A DNA stretch of 48,315 nt, taken from Lachnospiraceae bacterium. Its GTDB lineage: Bacteria; Bacillota; Clostridia; Lachnospirales; Lachnospiraceae. The number at the start of each line of letters is the position of its first letter. Position 1 is the stretch's first letter. A program made the translations under genes and the position numbers. Below the pieces are notes generated by a model. The model did not search any database and was not told where the DNA came from. It was given only the letters and a program-made list of their open reading frames with translations. Shown here piece after piece: positions 1-8,350 of the stretch. The stretch covers positions 1 to 48,315 of the forward strand of contig JAFLTA010000018.1 of NCBI GenBank assembly GCA_022510685.1, in the 5' to 3' direction.

Positions 1-492
1 GTTGGAAAGCGGCTCATCCATCAGGAATACCTTAGGGCTACGAACGATAGCACGACCCATGGCAACACGCTGTCTCTGTCCACCGGATAAAGCCTTCGGC
101 TTACGGTCTAACAAATGCTCAATATCAAGAATTTTAGCCGCATCATGTACTAACTTGTCAATTTTCTCCTTAGGAGTTTTTCTCAGCTTCAAACCGAATG
201 CCATATTGTCATAAACAGACATATGCGGATACAAAGCGTAGTTCTGGAATACCATCGCGATATCACGATCCTTAGGCTCTACATCATTTACCATGTTATT
301 ACCAATCCAGAGCTCTCCCTCTGAAATCTCCTCAAGACCAGCAATCATACGAAGTGTAGTAGACTTACCACATCCGGATGGACCTACGAAAATGATAAAC
401 TCCTTATCTGCGATGTCCAGGTTAAAGTTTTTTACTGCGACAAATCCATTAGGATATGTCTTATTGATGTTCTTCAAAGATAAACTTGCCAT
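1..492 (-). CDS. Sugar ABC transporter ATP-binding protein (MsmX/UgpC family), 3' end cut by window
   Basis: The first 164 residues of a cytoplasmic ABC ATPase are visible; the C-terminal part lies outside the window. Walker A reads GPSGCGKST, the Q-loop reads [11 protein letters not shown], the signature reads [15 protein letters not shown], and Walker B reads [10 protein letters not shown]. These match the MsmX/UgpC/MalK group, which energises carbohydrate ABC importers and in Firmicutes is often one shared ATPase serving many sugar permeases. The start ATG (492-490) follows an AGGAGG ribosome binding site. No permease or binding-protein gene is adjacent on the visible side, which fits a stand-alone multitask ATPase. 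The family is certain; the substrate cannot be told. Confidence 0.95.
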   Translation of the reverse strand, partial: MASLSLKNINKTYPNGFVAVKNFNLDIADKEFIIFVGPSGCGKSTTLRMIAGLEEISEGELWIGNNMVNDVEPKDRDIAMVFQNYALYPHMSVYDNMAFGLKLRKTPKEKIDKLVHDAAKILDIEHLLDRKPKALSGGQRQRVAMGRAIVRSPKVFLMDEPLSN

Positions 493-564
493 TACAATGT
501 CCTCCTGTTTGTCAATAATTTTTTTGTGCAGGGGAAATCTCCCCAATCACTCAACCTGTAAAAT

Positions 565-593
565 ATAATACACTAAACAGATTTTTTTGACCA
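565..593 (-). promoter_or_regulatory. Probable SigA promoter of the ABC ATPase gene
   Basis: On the minus strand a TGGTCA -35 (593-588) lies 17 bp from a TATTAT -10 (570-565). The predicted leader carries a small GGGGA/TCCCC hairpin before the AGGAGG site. Nothing else is recognised between 493 and 717. Confidence 0.5.
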
Positions 594-717
594 TGGCACG
601 ATTTCACAAAGAAACTTTTGTGTTTTTGTACAAAGTGTATAGTATGATGATTTTTCATCGAAAATGCCGAATTCTAGTTAAATTTCAGTCGTATTTTCTG
701 TGCAACATTGATAAATA

Positions 718-1584
718 TCATCCTTCTATACGCTCAAATCCCTCCCCAATAACCTCTTTGGCATCCGTCACCACCACAAATGCCGTAGGATCCTCTTTTT
801 TTATCACTCCCAGTAGTGCTCTCACCTGCCGTCTCCCGATAACACAGAGCAACACCGGTCGTTCTGTCCCGCTATAGTGCCCTCTAGCCATCATCTCTGT
901 CACACCACGTTCTAGCTTTGACATGATTTCACGGGCAATATTCTGCCATTTATCCGATATGATCAATATCTGCTTACTCCGATTCAGACCTGTCAAAATA
1001 TTGTCCATAACTTTGGAGGAAATATATACTGCCACCGTTGCATAGACGGCTTCTGCAATCCCGAAATATAATGCACCTGTAAAAATAATAAGTGCATCTG
1101 CAAAAAATAACAGTGTCGCCACGGAAAATTGCGGTAAATATTTTTTTACCAAACTGCCAAGTAAATCTGTTCCACCGGTAGAGTAGCCTCTGGCAAACAC
1201 CAACCCAATGCCTGCACCTGTCAATACACCCCCGGTCACTGTCGCCAGAAAAAAATCCTCTTTTGCAACAGGCACCACCGGAATCAAAAAAAGCATCAGT
1301 GAAAAAAACAGATTGGCAATCAGCGATTTTGCTATATATTCCTTCCCCTTTTCAAAAAATCCCCAAATAAATATAGGAATGTTTAACAAGATGTTGATAC
1401 TCCAAACCGGAAATGCAAACGGCATATACCCTGCAGATAAATGTGCAAGCAAAATCGACATACCGGAAAAACCGCCCGGCACCATTCCCAACGGATCATA
1501 TACCAGATTAACAGCCAACGCCATCAGTGCCGTTCCCAGCGCCAATGCCGGCAATTCTGAAATCCAAAATTTTTTCCCCCACAT
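718..1584 (-). CDS. YitT family membrane protein (DUF161 plus C-terminal DUF2179)
   Basis: A 288-aa polytopic membrane protein. The N-terminal part has five or six hydrophobic segments with family-like glycine-rich stretches (GMVPGGFSGMSILL, and GLVFARGYSTGGTDLLG around the middle). The C-terminal roughly 80 residues form a soluble DUF2179 domain (SKQILIISDKWQNIAREI to the end). The role of the YitT family is not established. I chose ATG 1584, which has an ideal GGAGG site 6 nt upstream; a longer reading frame runs through a palindrome at 1611-1655 and is unlikely to be translated. It sits downstream of the TagA-like gene on the same strand. Confidence 0.9.
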   Translation of the reverse strand: MWGKKFWISELPALALGTALMALAVNLVYDPLGMVPGGFSGMSILLAHLSAGYMPFAFPVWSINILLNIPIFIWGFFEKGKEYIAKSLIANLFFSLMLFLIPVVPVAKEDFFLATVTGGVLTGAGIGLVFARGYSTGGTDLLGSLVKKYLPQFSVATLLFFADALIIFTGALYFGIAEAVYATVAVYISSKVMDNILTGLNRSKQILIISDKWQNIAREIMSKLERGVTEMMARGHYSGTERPVLLCVIGRRQVRALLGVIKKEDPTAFVVVTDAKEVIGEGFERIEG

Positions 1585-1610
1585 ATTCCCTCCTCCTGAC
1601 CCACACGGAG

Positions 1611-1655
1611 TTTTTTGCTTTACAGGAAACGTGAAGGTGCCTATAAAGCAAAAAA
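1611..1655. repeat. Palindromic repeat, copy 1 (TTTTGCTTTAYAGG family)
   Basis: Inverted arms TTTTTTGCTTTACAGG (1611-1626) and CCTATAAAGCAAAAAA (1640-1655) pair with one mismatch around a 13-nt loop. The T-run is on the left and the A-run on the right, so no U-tract follows the hairpin on either strand and it is not a standard terminator. A related palindrome lies at 4870-4930. It sits between the TagA-like gene and the yitT-like gene. Confidence 0.6.
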
Positions 1656-1666
1656 AGATGATTCCA

Positions 1667-2431
1667 TCATATGTAATCATCTTTTTTCTCATCGTCATTT
1701 TCTTCCAGTTGATTATTATATTGTACCACTTTCTTACGGAATATTCGTGCCTGTACGTCTTTTTTGACAGCCTGCTCCTTGACCAGTTTTTCATAAAGAG
1801 ATTCTAAATGCAGCTTTTTGACCCATTCCGGTATCTCTTTTTCCTCTGCCAAAATCAACCCGACAACACCACCTACCGCAACACAGAGCCTTGCATGCAG
1901 CAATGGCAGATGCTCCATAATCCACTGCTCCTGCAATCCTGTCTCCAAATCCACCAACAATATGCCCGGTGTCTGATTGTTAATCTCATTAACCAGTGCG
2001 GCATCTTCCATTTCAGGGTCATAAGCACGCGCTCCTGCCATTTTTAACTCCGGCTGCATCCTCTGGCACCATGATTTCAACAATTCGACTTCCTTGTCGT
2101 TTTTTCCGATAATATAGAGACTCTGATCCCTCTGCCAAAGGTTTTCCAACATGACACCCAGGCTTTTACAACTGACCACCATGCCGCCTGCTTCTAAAAT
2201 GTCCACATGATGGGCACTTAGCAGAGCTTCCTCTCCCGGCAAGATCAAATCCGCCTGACTAATCAGATTGCAGTACGATTCATCCTCTACTGCTAAATCC
2301 AACAACTCCGTGGAAGCAAATAAAATCACTTCCAGCTTTTCATCGGATAAATATTCGTTCATCTTCTGGATAAAAATGTCTTTCGTCATCATGTCAATAT
2401 CTATATCCATTACTTTCACTGAAGCTTGCAT
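1667..2431 (-). CDS. Diverged WecG/TagA/CpsF-fold protein, probably catalytically altered
   Basis: A 254-aa soluble protein resembling the WecG/TagA/CpsF glycosyltransferase family, which adds N-acetylmannosamine or similar sugars to lipid-linked intermediates. Family-like landmarks are ADLILPGEEALL, the PGILLVDLETGLQEQWI stretch matching the usual G-x-PkQE-W motif, and AVGGVVGLILAEEKEIPEWV matching the GG-(A/V)-aG-RAP-W block. The usual PDG motif carrying the catalytic Asp reads PGE, and the RAP Arg is also changed. The C-terminus is highly charged. It follows the LytR_C gene by 21 nt, so both are probably one operon. The start is uncertain because the AAGGATGG site is rather far upstream. 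Fold likely; enzymatic activity doubtful. Confidence 0.6.
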   Translation of the reverse strand: MQASVKVMDIDIDMMTKDIFIQKMNEYLSDEKLEVILFASTELLDLAVEDESYCNLISQADLILPGEEALLSAHHVDILEAGGMVVSCKSLGVMLENLWQRDQSLYIIGKNDKEVELLKSWCQRMQPELKMAGARAYDPEMEDAALVNEINNQTPGILLVDLETGLQEQWIMEHLPLLHARLCVAVGGVVGLILAEEKEIPEWVKKLHLESLYEKLVKEQAVKKDVQARIFRKKVVQYNNQLEENDDEKKDDYI

Positions 2432-2452
2432 TATTTTGTAATACCATCCTTG

Positions 2453-3748
2453 TTACTGGTTTGCATCGGCAGTACCCAGGATAATCTGTATGTCATATCC
2501 GTCCTCCACCATACCAACAGTTACCTCAGGATTTTTGAAATACTTCACTAAATCCTCCCCCTGTCCCTCTTTTTTGACAATAATTTGTGTCCGTGTTAAA
2601 GTTTCTTTTTTATAATCCCCTACTTGCGGCACCGTATACCCCTTTTCCTGCAATTTCTGCTGCGTTTTGCCCGCCAAACCTGTAATCTTACTTCCATTCA
2701 GCACAAGGATATTCAATCCCTTAGAACTTACTTTCTTTTTCTTTTTACTATCCTTGGATGTGTCCTTTGTTGCAGCCGGTTGTGCTGTTGTCTTCTGGGT
2801 TGTGGTAAGATCCTGCGGCTCTGTATATGGTGTCACATTTTCCACTAAATTTTTGAAAAACTTCTTAGCCGCTTTAGTATCCACTACAAACAACTTGCCA
2901 TCATAGCTTCCCGGAACTCCCCAGTAATGGAACAGCTCCACATTCATCTTCTCGTAACTCTCAATGTAGCCTATCTTGTTGGTCACGGTAAGATTGGAGT
3001 TCACTCTGTCATACTGTGCCTGAATAAATTCTACTATTTTCTTTTCATCTCCCTGAATATCCTTAAGTTGGTTAATATATGCCTCGCTGGCACAGGAAAT
3101 TTTCATTTTCGTCTTCGTGCTGGTAGAAGATGAAGGGGGCTCTGATGCTTCCGGCACAGGAGACGCCGTCGCGTTCGGATCCTGCGTTTTTTTATAGCTT
3201 ACCTTTACTTTGACCTCCTGATAATGATTCTGATAGACTTCTTCACTAAGCACCGTATAATAACTCAGGCTTGTACCAATCATTTTCTCCACAATGAGTA
3301 GTCCATAGCCATACGCCTGCTCTTCATCATCAAAATACTGCTTTATCTTGCTAATCCGCATAATCTGCGGAATATTCTCGCTGATAGTACACAGTTTGCG
3401 ATACATGGTAGTGGGAATCGTATAGTCTATTTTAGTCGGAATCGTCACATAATCCATATTGTTTGTGTCGGTATTGCAAATTTCCACCATCATGTGTGTA
3501 ATCTGGTCCTTCTCATTGCATACATATATGAGGTTCTTAGAAATATCCTCCGTCTGGGCATCCTTAATAATCTGCTGGATGCTATCTTTATCTGTCTTAA
3601 TTTCTGTCGCTCCCTTGGAAAGAAAATAGTAGGAAATTTTATAACTTCCGAACCCTACTGCTAACAAGACGCAAATTGCCACTAATGACTTTAACAGACT
3701 CATTGCAAAGAGTTTCCATATGCTTTTCTTCGATGCCTTCATGGTCAT
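2453..3748 (-). CDS. Membrane-anchored LytR C-terminal-domain (LCP-related) protein
   Basis: A 431-aa protein with an N-terminal transmembrane segment (about residues 11-37) and an extracellular body. The middle region (about 90-180) resembles a reduced LytR-CpsA-Psr domain, with an IDYTIPTTMYRKL stretch typical of the lipid-binding fold, but I do not see the full set of conserved Arg/Asp residues. A low-complexity linker rich in Thr, Lys and Ser follows, then a LytR_C domain (LNILVLNGSKITGLAGK onward, about 345-430). LCP proteins attach glycopolymers to peptidoglycan; LytR_C is an accessory domain. ATG 3748 is chosen for its AAAGGAGAG site; ATG 3742 is an alternative. It is the first gene of a possible operon with the TagA-like gene. 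Confidence 0.7.
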   Translation of the reverse strand: MTMKASKKSIWKLFAMSLLKSLVAICVLLAVGFGSYKISYYFLSKGATEIKTDKDSIQQIIKDAQTEDISKNLIYVCNEKDQITHMMVEICNTDTNNMDYVTIPTKIDYTIPTTMYRKLCTISENIPQIMRISKIKQYFDDEEQAYGYGLLIVEKMIGTSLSYYTVLSEEVYQNHYQEVKVKVSYKKTQDPNATASPVPEASEPPSSSTSTKTKMKISCASEAYINQLKDIQGDEKKIVEFIQAQYDRVNSNLTVTNKIGYIESYEKMNVELFHYWGVPGSYDGKLFVVDTKAAKKFFKNLVENVTPYTEPQDLTTTQKTTAQPAATKDTSKDSKKKKKVSSKGLNILVLNGSKITGLAGKTQQKLQEKGYTVPQVGDYKKETLTRTQIIVKKEGQGEDLVKYFKNPEVTVGMVEDGYDIQIILGTADANQ

Positions 3749-4045
3749 TCGCTCTCCTTTTCCCACAAATAGTCACATCTCACGCCCTACATTTCAGCAA
3801 GATAACGCCGATTTGCTCCCTGCTTTATCTTGCAACATCACGCTAACCCCTAACGATTCCAGCATTCTCACTGGAAAATTTTTACAAACATTCAAACTAT
3901 TATATCAAATCTTTTTTTTTCTGTAAAGTCCTGTAATATTGTGGTAAAATCTATGTAACGTCTATACAAATTTGCTCAATCCCCCTGTGTCGGTTTTGCT
4001 CTGGAGGGGGCGTTTTGCACCTGTTATATAGAAAGGGAATGTACC
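3749..4045. other. Divergent intergenic region with a GC-rich hairpin
   Basis: Between the LytR_C gene and the SDR gene. On the plus strand a TAAAAT -10-like box (about 3943-3948) has only a weak -35. A hairpin with CCCCCT (3981-3986) and AGGGGG (4005-4010) arms follows and ends about 35 nt before the SDR start, in its presumed 5' leader. No gene is visible. Confidence 0.4.
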
Positions 4046-4780
4046 ATGAATAAATCCAAAACTGCTGTAGTGACCGGCGCCTCCCGAGGAATCGGACGTG
4101 CTATCGCTACTCATCTGGCAAGAGCCGGTTACGATTTGGCAATCTGCTGCCGTTCAGACCGTGAGGCACTGGAAGATACCGCAAATACTGTCCGCAGTCT
4201 CGGGCAAAATTGTCTTACCTTTATGGGGGACATGGGGGATTCTTCCTGTGTTTCCGCATTTTTCGACAAAATACGCCATAACACACCTGACATCGACCTT
4301 TTAGTAAACAATGTCGGCATGTCCTACGTCGGATTGCTGCAGGATATGCACGATGAAGACTGGGACAGGCTGCTGCAGACTAATCTTTCATCCGCATTTT
4401 ACTGCTGCAGAGAAATCATTCCTTCTTTATTATCCCGGAAAAGCGGAAAAATTATTATGATTTCATCGGTATGGGGTGAGACCGGTGCCTCCATGGAAGC
4501 TGCCTACTCTGCCACAAAAGCGGGAATCAACGGCTTGACAAAGGCTCTCGCCAAAGAACTTGCTCCCAGCGGCATTCAGGTAAACGCTGTGTCCTGCGGT
4601 TATATAGACACTGGGATGAACGCACATTTATCAGCAGAGGAGCAAAATGCCCTGTTTGCCGAAATTCCCGTCGGACGTGCCGCCTCTCCGGACGAAGTCG
4701 CTGAATTTGTCGTTCAGGTTGCCACTTGCGGAGAATATCTGACCGGACAAATTTTACGGCTGGACGGTGGCTGGATTTAG
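4046..4780 (+). CDS. SDR-family reductase, FabG-like; probable EF-P 5-aminopentanone reductase (YmfI type)
   Basis: A 244-aa classical short-chain dehydrogenase of normal length. The Rossmann motif TGASRGIG is at residues 10-17, NNVG at 88-91, the catalytic set is Asn113, Ser141, Tyr154 and Lys158 (YSATK), and PG-type binding occurs near the C-terminus. The SSVWGETGASMEAAYSATK block is closer to the YmfI group, which completes the aminopentanol modification of elongation factor P in Bacillus subtilis, than to the FabG of fatty-acid synthesis. No fab genes are nearby, which favours that reading. The start follows a GAAAGGGAA site. SDR family certain; the exact substrate is inferred. Confidence 0.85.
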   Translation: MNKSKTAVVTGASRGIGRAIATHLARAGYDLAICCRSDREALEDTANTVRSLGQNCLTFMGDMGDSSCVSAFFDKIRHNTPDIDLLVNNVGMSYVGLLQDMHDEDWDRLLQTNLSSAFYCCREIIPSLLSRKSGKIIMISSVWGETGASMEAAYSATKAGINGLTKALAKELAPSGIQVNAVSCGYIDTGMNAHLSAEEQNALFAEIPVGRAASPDEVAEFVVQVATCGEYLTGQILRLDGGWI

Positions 4781-4788
4781 CATAGAAC

Positions 4789-4930
4789 AAAGTGTGCTTC
4801 GCACACCTTTGCCGCGCCAGCCAGCGTCACGAAGTGACAAATACCTATGCTGGCTGTGCGCATAAGTGTTTTTACTTTATAGGAAACATCGTGTGCCATG
4901 CACACGTTAAAAGTTTCCTATAAAGTAAAA
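4789..4930. repeat. Cluster of nested palindromes, including copy 2 of the TTTACTTTATAGG repeat
   Basis: Three structures follow one another. First, GTGTGC-TTC-GCACAC (about 4791-4805). Second, a long stem GCGCCAGCCAGC pairing with GCTGGCTGTGCGC (one bulge) that encloses a GTCAC-GAA-GTGAC hairpin. Third, a perfect 18-bp inverted repeat TTTTACTTTATAGGAAAC (4870-4887) and its complement (4913-4930), enclosing GTGTGC-CAT-GCACAC. The outer arms resemble the palindrome at 1611-1655. No ORF is present. It may be a small non-autonomous mobile element or a structured 3' region. Confidence 0.6.
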
Positions 4931-4931
4931 C

Positions 4932-4960
4932 AAGGTGCAGGAAACTCTCTCCTGCACCTT
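4932..4960. terminator. Intrinsic terminator between convergent genes
   Basis: Stem AAGGTGCAGG / CCTGCACCTT around a 9-nt loop, followed by TATTATTGTT on the plus strand. It lies between the convergent SDR and cNMP-domain genes and can serve both. Confidence 0.75.
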
Positions 4961-4968
4961 TATTATTG

Positions 4969-7296
4969 TTAAAAATCTCTGTAAAAATCCCTGGTTTGAA
5001 CGATTTCCTGAGGTATTTCCAAATCGTCCTTTTCCCATACCCTGAACTTTAAGGAATACTCTTTGTTTTTCTTGCCGGTCTCGCGGATAAAGCGCGCCAT
5101 AGCATCGCGGAACATAGGCTGTTCAGACACTGACTCCCGGATTTGTTTCGGGAACGGACAATAGGTTGCCAAAATCTCACGGGCAATTTTGTTTAAAGTG
5201 ATTCCACCCTTTGATTCAAGACGAATCCAGTTAGAATAATCAACCACAAACACTTCTCGGGTATTATTACGGCATTTCTGAATTTGCATTTTCAGCTTCT
5301 CCTTACGGTCTTCAGACAAATCCCGGTTCTTACGGTAAAACTGAATATAATCACTGTATTCACTGGTTAAGGACTTCATCTGGATATTATTCCATGCCGA
5401 ACCCATCATTGTACGACAAAGTTCCCAACGGAACCGTCCAAACAGTTTGATCATTGTTTCATCCAGCTCTCCCTCGAAGAACTGCGGAAGCAGAAATCGT
5501 CCTTTGGAATTTCTCCTGCGACCACTCAGTTCCTGCCACATAATTCCATTGGAGCCACAACCCGGCATAAGAATAAAATCCGGTGCAACCTCCTCCATAA
5601 CTGCCTCCTTCTTAATCGCAGCAGTCTCATCCACAAAAATAATTTCCCGGTAAAATACCGAATAATCAATCTGACGCAGTCTTCTGGTACAAGCCGAAAC
5701 CTTGTCCTTTGTCAAATATGTACGAAGCAGGGAAGAGCCACACCCTTCTGTATACAGGAACGGAACAAAAATGGAAATCTGACCGCTCACCAGTTTATGA
5801 TTGGATTTAAACATATTATCCACTTCATATTTTAGTTTTGCCTCTTGATCTGCCATCTGCTCTTTCATCTGCGCATCCGTAATCTGACCGGTCTTTTTCA
5901 GGTCACGCAGATAATCTTCATAATCCATATCAAACTCACTCTTGGAAGGCTCTTTGCGCCCCTCATAAATTTCCGTGAGCCATTCTTTCATGTCATATAC
6001 ACGGCAATCACCTTGTCCGGAATAATAAGTATCAAATGCCAAAAGGTCTTCCAACAATTCTTCCGTAAGAAGTGTTTCACTTATGAAGCCATACCGCAGG
6101 AATAAGTCCACCTCCAACGGCGTTTCCTCCTCCGAATGGTAATCCTTCAGGAAAATCGCATGATATAACGGATAGTAGTTTTTCGTAATATCACGGCGCA
6201 GCTGCCGCACATCATCGTCTCCGGACATCTTGTCTCCAAGCTTCCCAAATTGCTCAATTAATGATGCAAAATGCTTCGTATCTTCTTCCGGCAGACCGCT
6301 AAACTGTAGTATACGACTCATAGAATCTTTTAATTTATCTACGCTGACAGCCGTATCCTCTACAAGATCATAATCATCCGATGAATCCAAACTGTCTGCG
6401 TTCATCAAGCGGTAATATGCCTTGTCCATGGATTCATGGTCAATTTGCAAATCTATTCCGGCACTCTCAAACAACACATCCTCGATGTTGTTAATCTGAT
6501 CTATGATTTTATCAAATAATTCCATACCCTGCTTATCAGAAGGATCTGTCCGCCGTGCAGTTGTTACCAGCTGCATCGTGGATTTATACAGATTTTTGTC
6601 TGTACGAATTAACGGTCCCGCCAAAGACTGTAAATACTTAGCATCGGCTTCACATCGTTCTAACAGAGAGCGCAATAAATCAACCTGCTCTGTCGCATGA
6701 TACATGGCTATTTTTTCAGATGCACCGTAAAATGCCTTTTGCACTTCCTGTTTCAGAAGGCTGCAGACATTATAATATTCTATCTTGCTCTCATCTAAAG
6801 CACTCCAGTTCATAAGAGGAGACAATTCCTCAATCCCTTGGATTTTGTCCGTCTCAATACCAAGAAATTGTCCTAATTTATTATACTGTTCGTACTGCTC
6901 CCGCAAAAATTCGTAATTTTCCTCTGCCTTTTCCTCCAACAAACGGAAAAGTTTCGTCATACTATAGACATATTTTCCCAAAGTAGTCACCATCAAAGGC
7001 GCATAATCTTTATTGGCATTGATAATATTCTGAATCGTCGCATGTAACTCTCCACCGCGAAATATGTAAATAGCACAGTCCGTCTCTGCTATATAGTTTG
7101 TCCGATAAATAAAATCCGGCAAATCCGTTAACCCCAAAAAATGCCCGGAACCAATCACAAGATTAACTCCCTCTGTCTGTATACGGACTCTGCCCTTTAA
7201 GACCAGTCCCACATATACACTTTCCGCACCTCTCTCGAAGATGACTTCCCCTTTGATAATTTGATTAACACTACCTATTTTCCGCTCCGTACTCAA
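4969..7296 (-). CDS. Large cyclic-nucleotide-binding-fold protein of unknown function
   Basis: A 775-aa soluble protein. The N-terminal about 110 residues look like a Crp-type cNMP-binding beta barrel (IIKGEVIFERGAESVYVGLVLKG, then IGSGHFLGLTDLP, and a second half ending with IYIF). No helix-turn-helix follows. Residues 120-400 are largely helical and acidic (long Glu/Lys/Leu stretches). The remaining C-terminal half contains no motif I recognise. No signal peptide or membrane segment is visible. The start codon is TTG (7296), supported by a GAGGAGG site 7 nt upstream. It is transcribed in the same direction as the SRP RNA, which lies just upstream. A regulatory or sensor role is possible but not demonstrated. 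Confidence 0.8.
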   Translation of the reverse strand: MSTERKIGSVNQIIKGEVIFERGAESVYVGLVLKGRVRIQTEGVNLVIGSGHFLGLTDLPDFIYRTNYIAETDCAIYIFRGGELHATIQNIINANKDYAPLMVTTLGKYVYSMTKLFRLLEEKAEENYEFLREQYEQYNKLGQFLGIETDKIQGIEELSPLMNWSALDESKIEYYNVCSLLKQEVQKAFYGASEKIAMYHATEQVDLLRSLLERCEADAKYLQSLAGPLIRTDKNLYKSTMQLVTTARRTDPSDKQGMELFDKIIDQINNIEDVLFESAGIDLQIDHESMDKAYYRLMNADSLDSSDDYDLVEDTAVSVDKLKDSMSRILQFSGLPEEDTKHFASLIEQFGKLGDKMSGDDDVRQLRRDITKNYYPLYHAIFLKDYHSEEETPLEVDLFLRYGFISETLLTEELLEDLLAFDTYYSGQGDCRVYDMKEWLTEIYEGRKEPSKSEFDMDYEDYLRDLKKTGQITDAQMKEQMADQEAKLKYEVDNMFKSNHKLVSGQISIFVPFLYTEGCGSSLLRTYLTKDKVSACTRRLRQIDYSVFYREIIFVDETAAIKKEAVMEEVAPDFILMPGCGSNGIMWQELSGRRRNSKGRFLLPQFFEGELDETMIKLFGRFRWELCRTMMGSAWNNIQMKSLTSEYSDYIQFYRKNRDLSEDRKEKLKMQIQKCRNNTREVFVVDYSNWIRLESKGGITLNKIAREILATYCPFPKQIRESVSEQPMFRDAMARFIRETGKKNKEYSLKFRVWEKDDLEIPQEIVQTRDFYRDF

Positions 7297-7317
7297 CTTT
7301 TCTCCTCCTCAAAATAC

Positions 7318-7341
7318 AAAAGGACAAGCTCCGCAGCTTGC
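7318..7341 (-). terminator. Probable weak terminator of the SRP RNA transcript
   Basis: On the minus strand GCAAGCT-GCGG-AGCTTGT is followed by CCTTTTGTATTTT. The stem is only 7 bp (one G-U pair), so some readthrough into the cNMP-domain gene is plausible. Confidence 0.5.
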
Positions 7342-7385
7342 ACTACATCCCACTACTTTTCACGCAATTTCCTAATCATATATAA

Positions 7386-7655
7386 ACCGTGCATTCTGTG
7401 TTGTATCTACTGTCGCAAACGTTACCTTTGCAGCCAGCTCAGCTCCGGCAACCTTACGGCACACGAAAGGTCTCACTTAGTGCTGCTAGGTTCCCCTCCT
7501 GACACGGTTCATGAGTTTCCATTGCGCAAGACCAAAACGTCAACGCCACTTACAAAGGGCGGCTTTACAATCTGTAGATCCGAAACAGAACATCACCCCT
7601 GCTATAGCGGATTGCAGGTACAGGGAACCGCTATCTCCCCGGCTAGCACGGAAGT
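7386..7655 (-). ncRNA. ffs: Signal recognition particle RNA (long, Bacillus type with Alu domain)
   Basis: About 270 nt read on the minus strand. It matches the Bacillus subtilis scRNA plan throughout. The 5' Alu domain has CCGTGCTAGCCGGGGAGATA and CCCTGTACCTGCAATCCGCT. The middle has GTAAGTGGCGTTGACGTTTTG. Helix 8, which binds Ffh, reads GTCAGGAGGGGAACCTAGCA, a GGAA tetraloop closed by AGG/CCT with the conserved AGCAGC following. The 3' part has GTGCCGTAAGGTTGCC and ends GTGCACGGT-like. It scaffolds co-translational targeting with Ffh. The ends are estimated by comparison with the remembered B. subtilis RNA. Small ORFs over this region are spurious. Confidence 0.95.
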
Positions 7656-7730
7656 CTTATGACAAATCAATTCCCCAAAAAATTTCCGATACACTATCGT
7701 GTCAATGATATATCAACCGACACGGATTTA

Positions 7731-7759
7731 ATTATATCGCTTGCCCTCTCCGATGTCAA
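7731..7759 (-). promoter_or_regulatory. Consensus SigA promoter of the SRP RNA
   Basis: A perfect TTGACA (7759-7754), 17-bp spacer and perfect TATAAT (7736-7731) on the minus strand. The predicted start is near 7724, about 70 nt before the mature SRP RNA 5' end, which implies 5' processing as known for the B. subtilis precursor. Confidence 0.9.
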
Positions 7760-7775
7760 GTAATACGGCTGTCAA

Positions 7776-8264
7776 TCACTGTTTTTCTTTTCGCTTTTTT
7801 TCTCGCAATTCTCGGAAAAATGTCTGCATGATCTCCTTGCACTCCGCCTGCAACACGCCGGTATATTTCTCTACCTGATGATTAAAACGGCTCTCTCCAA
7901 GCAAATCGAGGATACTGCCCGCGCATCCCGCCTTCGGGTTCATTGCTCCGATGACCACCTCGGGAATCCGTGCCTGTACAATAGCCCCCGCACACATTGG
8001 GCATGGTTCCAGTGTTATATACATTGTGCATTCCTCCAGACGCCAATCTTTCAACTTACGACTCGCCTTGCGAATGGCAATCATCTCTGCATGGGCCAAT
8101 GTGCTGCCCTCCGTATTGCGCCGATTATATCCTCTGGCAATAATTTTTCCCTCATAGACAATGACACACCCAATCGGCACTTCATCAATAGCAGCGGCTT
8201 TTTCTGCCTGCTTAAGAGCTTCTCTCATAAATCGTTCGTCTTCTTTCAGCCTCGTATTATCCAC
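7776..8264 (-). CDS. tadA: tRNA-specific adenosine deaminase
   Basis: A 162-aa zinc enzyme that converts A34 to inosine in tRNA-Arg(ACG). The zinc and catalytic residues are visible: His58-Ala-Glu60 (TLAHAEMIAI) and Cys88/Cys91 (LEPCPMCAGA). The VPIGCVIV and GYNRRNTEGSTLAHAE segments are typical of TadA rather than of cytidine or guanine deaminases. The length is usual, with a Lys/Arg-rich C-terminus. The start is GTG at 8264, preceded by a GGGGGAG site. It lies just upstream of the SRP RNA promoter, a gene order common in Firmicutes. Confidence 0.95.
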   Translation of the reverse strand: MDNTRLKEDERFMREALKQAEKAAAIDEVPIGCVIVYEGKIIARGYNRRNTEGSTLAHAEMIAIRKASRKLKDWRLEECTMYITLEPCPMCAGAIVQARIPEVVIGAMNPKAGCAGSILDLLGESRFNHQVEKYTGVLQAECKEIMQTFFRELREKKRKEKQ

Positions 8265-8350
8265 GTTTTCTCCCCCGTCTTACAATCTTTCTCTGTCGGA
8301 ATACTGCACCTTGCTTCCTACAGATGATTATAGCGGGTTTAACCGGCAAG

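Noticed and set aside
1611-1655. Terminator between the TagA-like and yitT-like genes
   Set aside because: The hairpin is followed by A, not T, on both strands.
7261-7708. Open frames of 133 and 65 aa over the region between tadA and the cNMP-domain gene
   Set aside because: The region is the SRP RNA on the opposite strand; the translated products look like no protein and lack ribosome binding sites.
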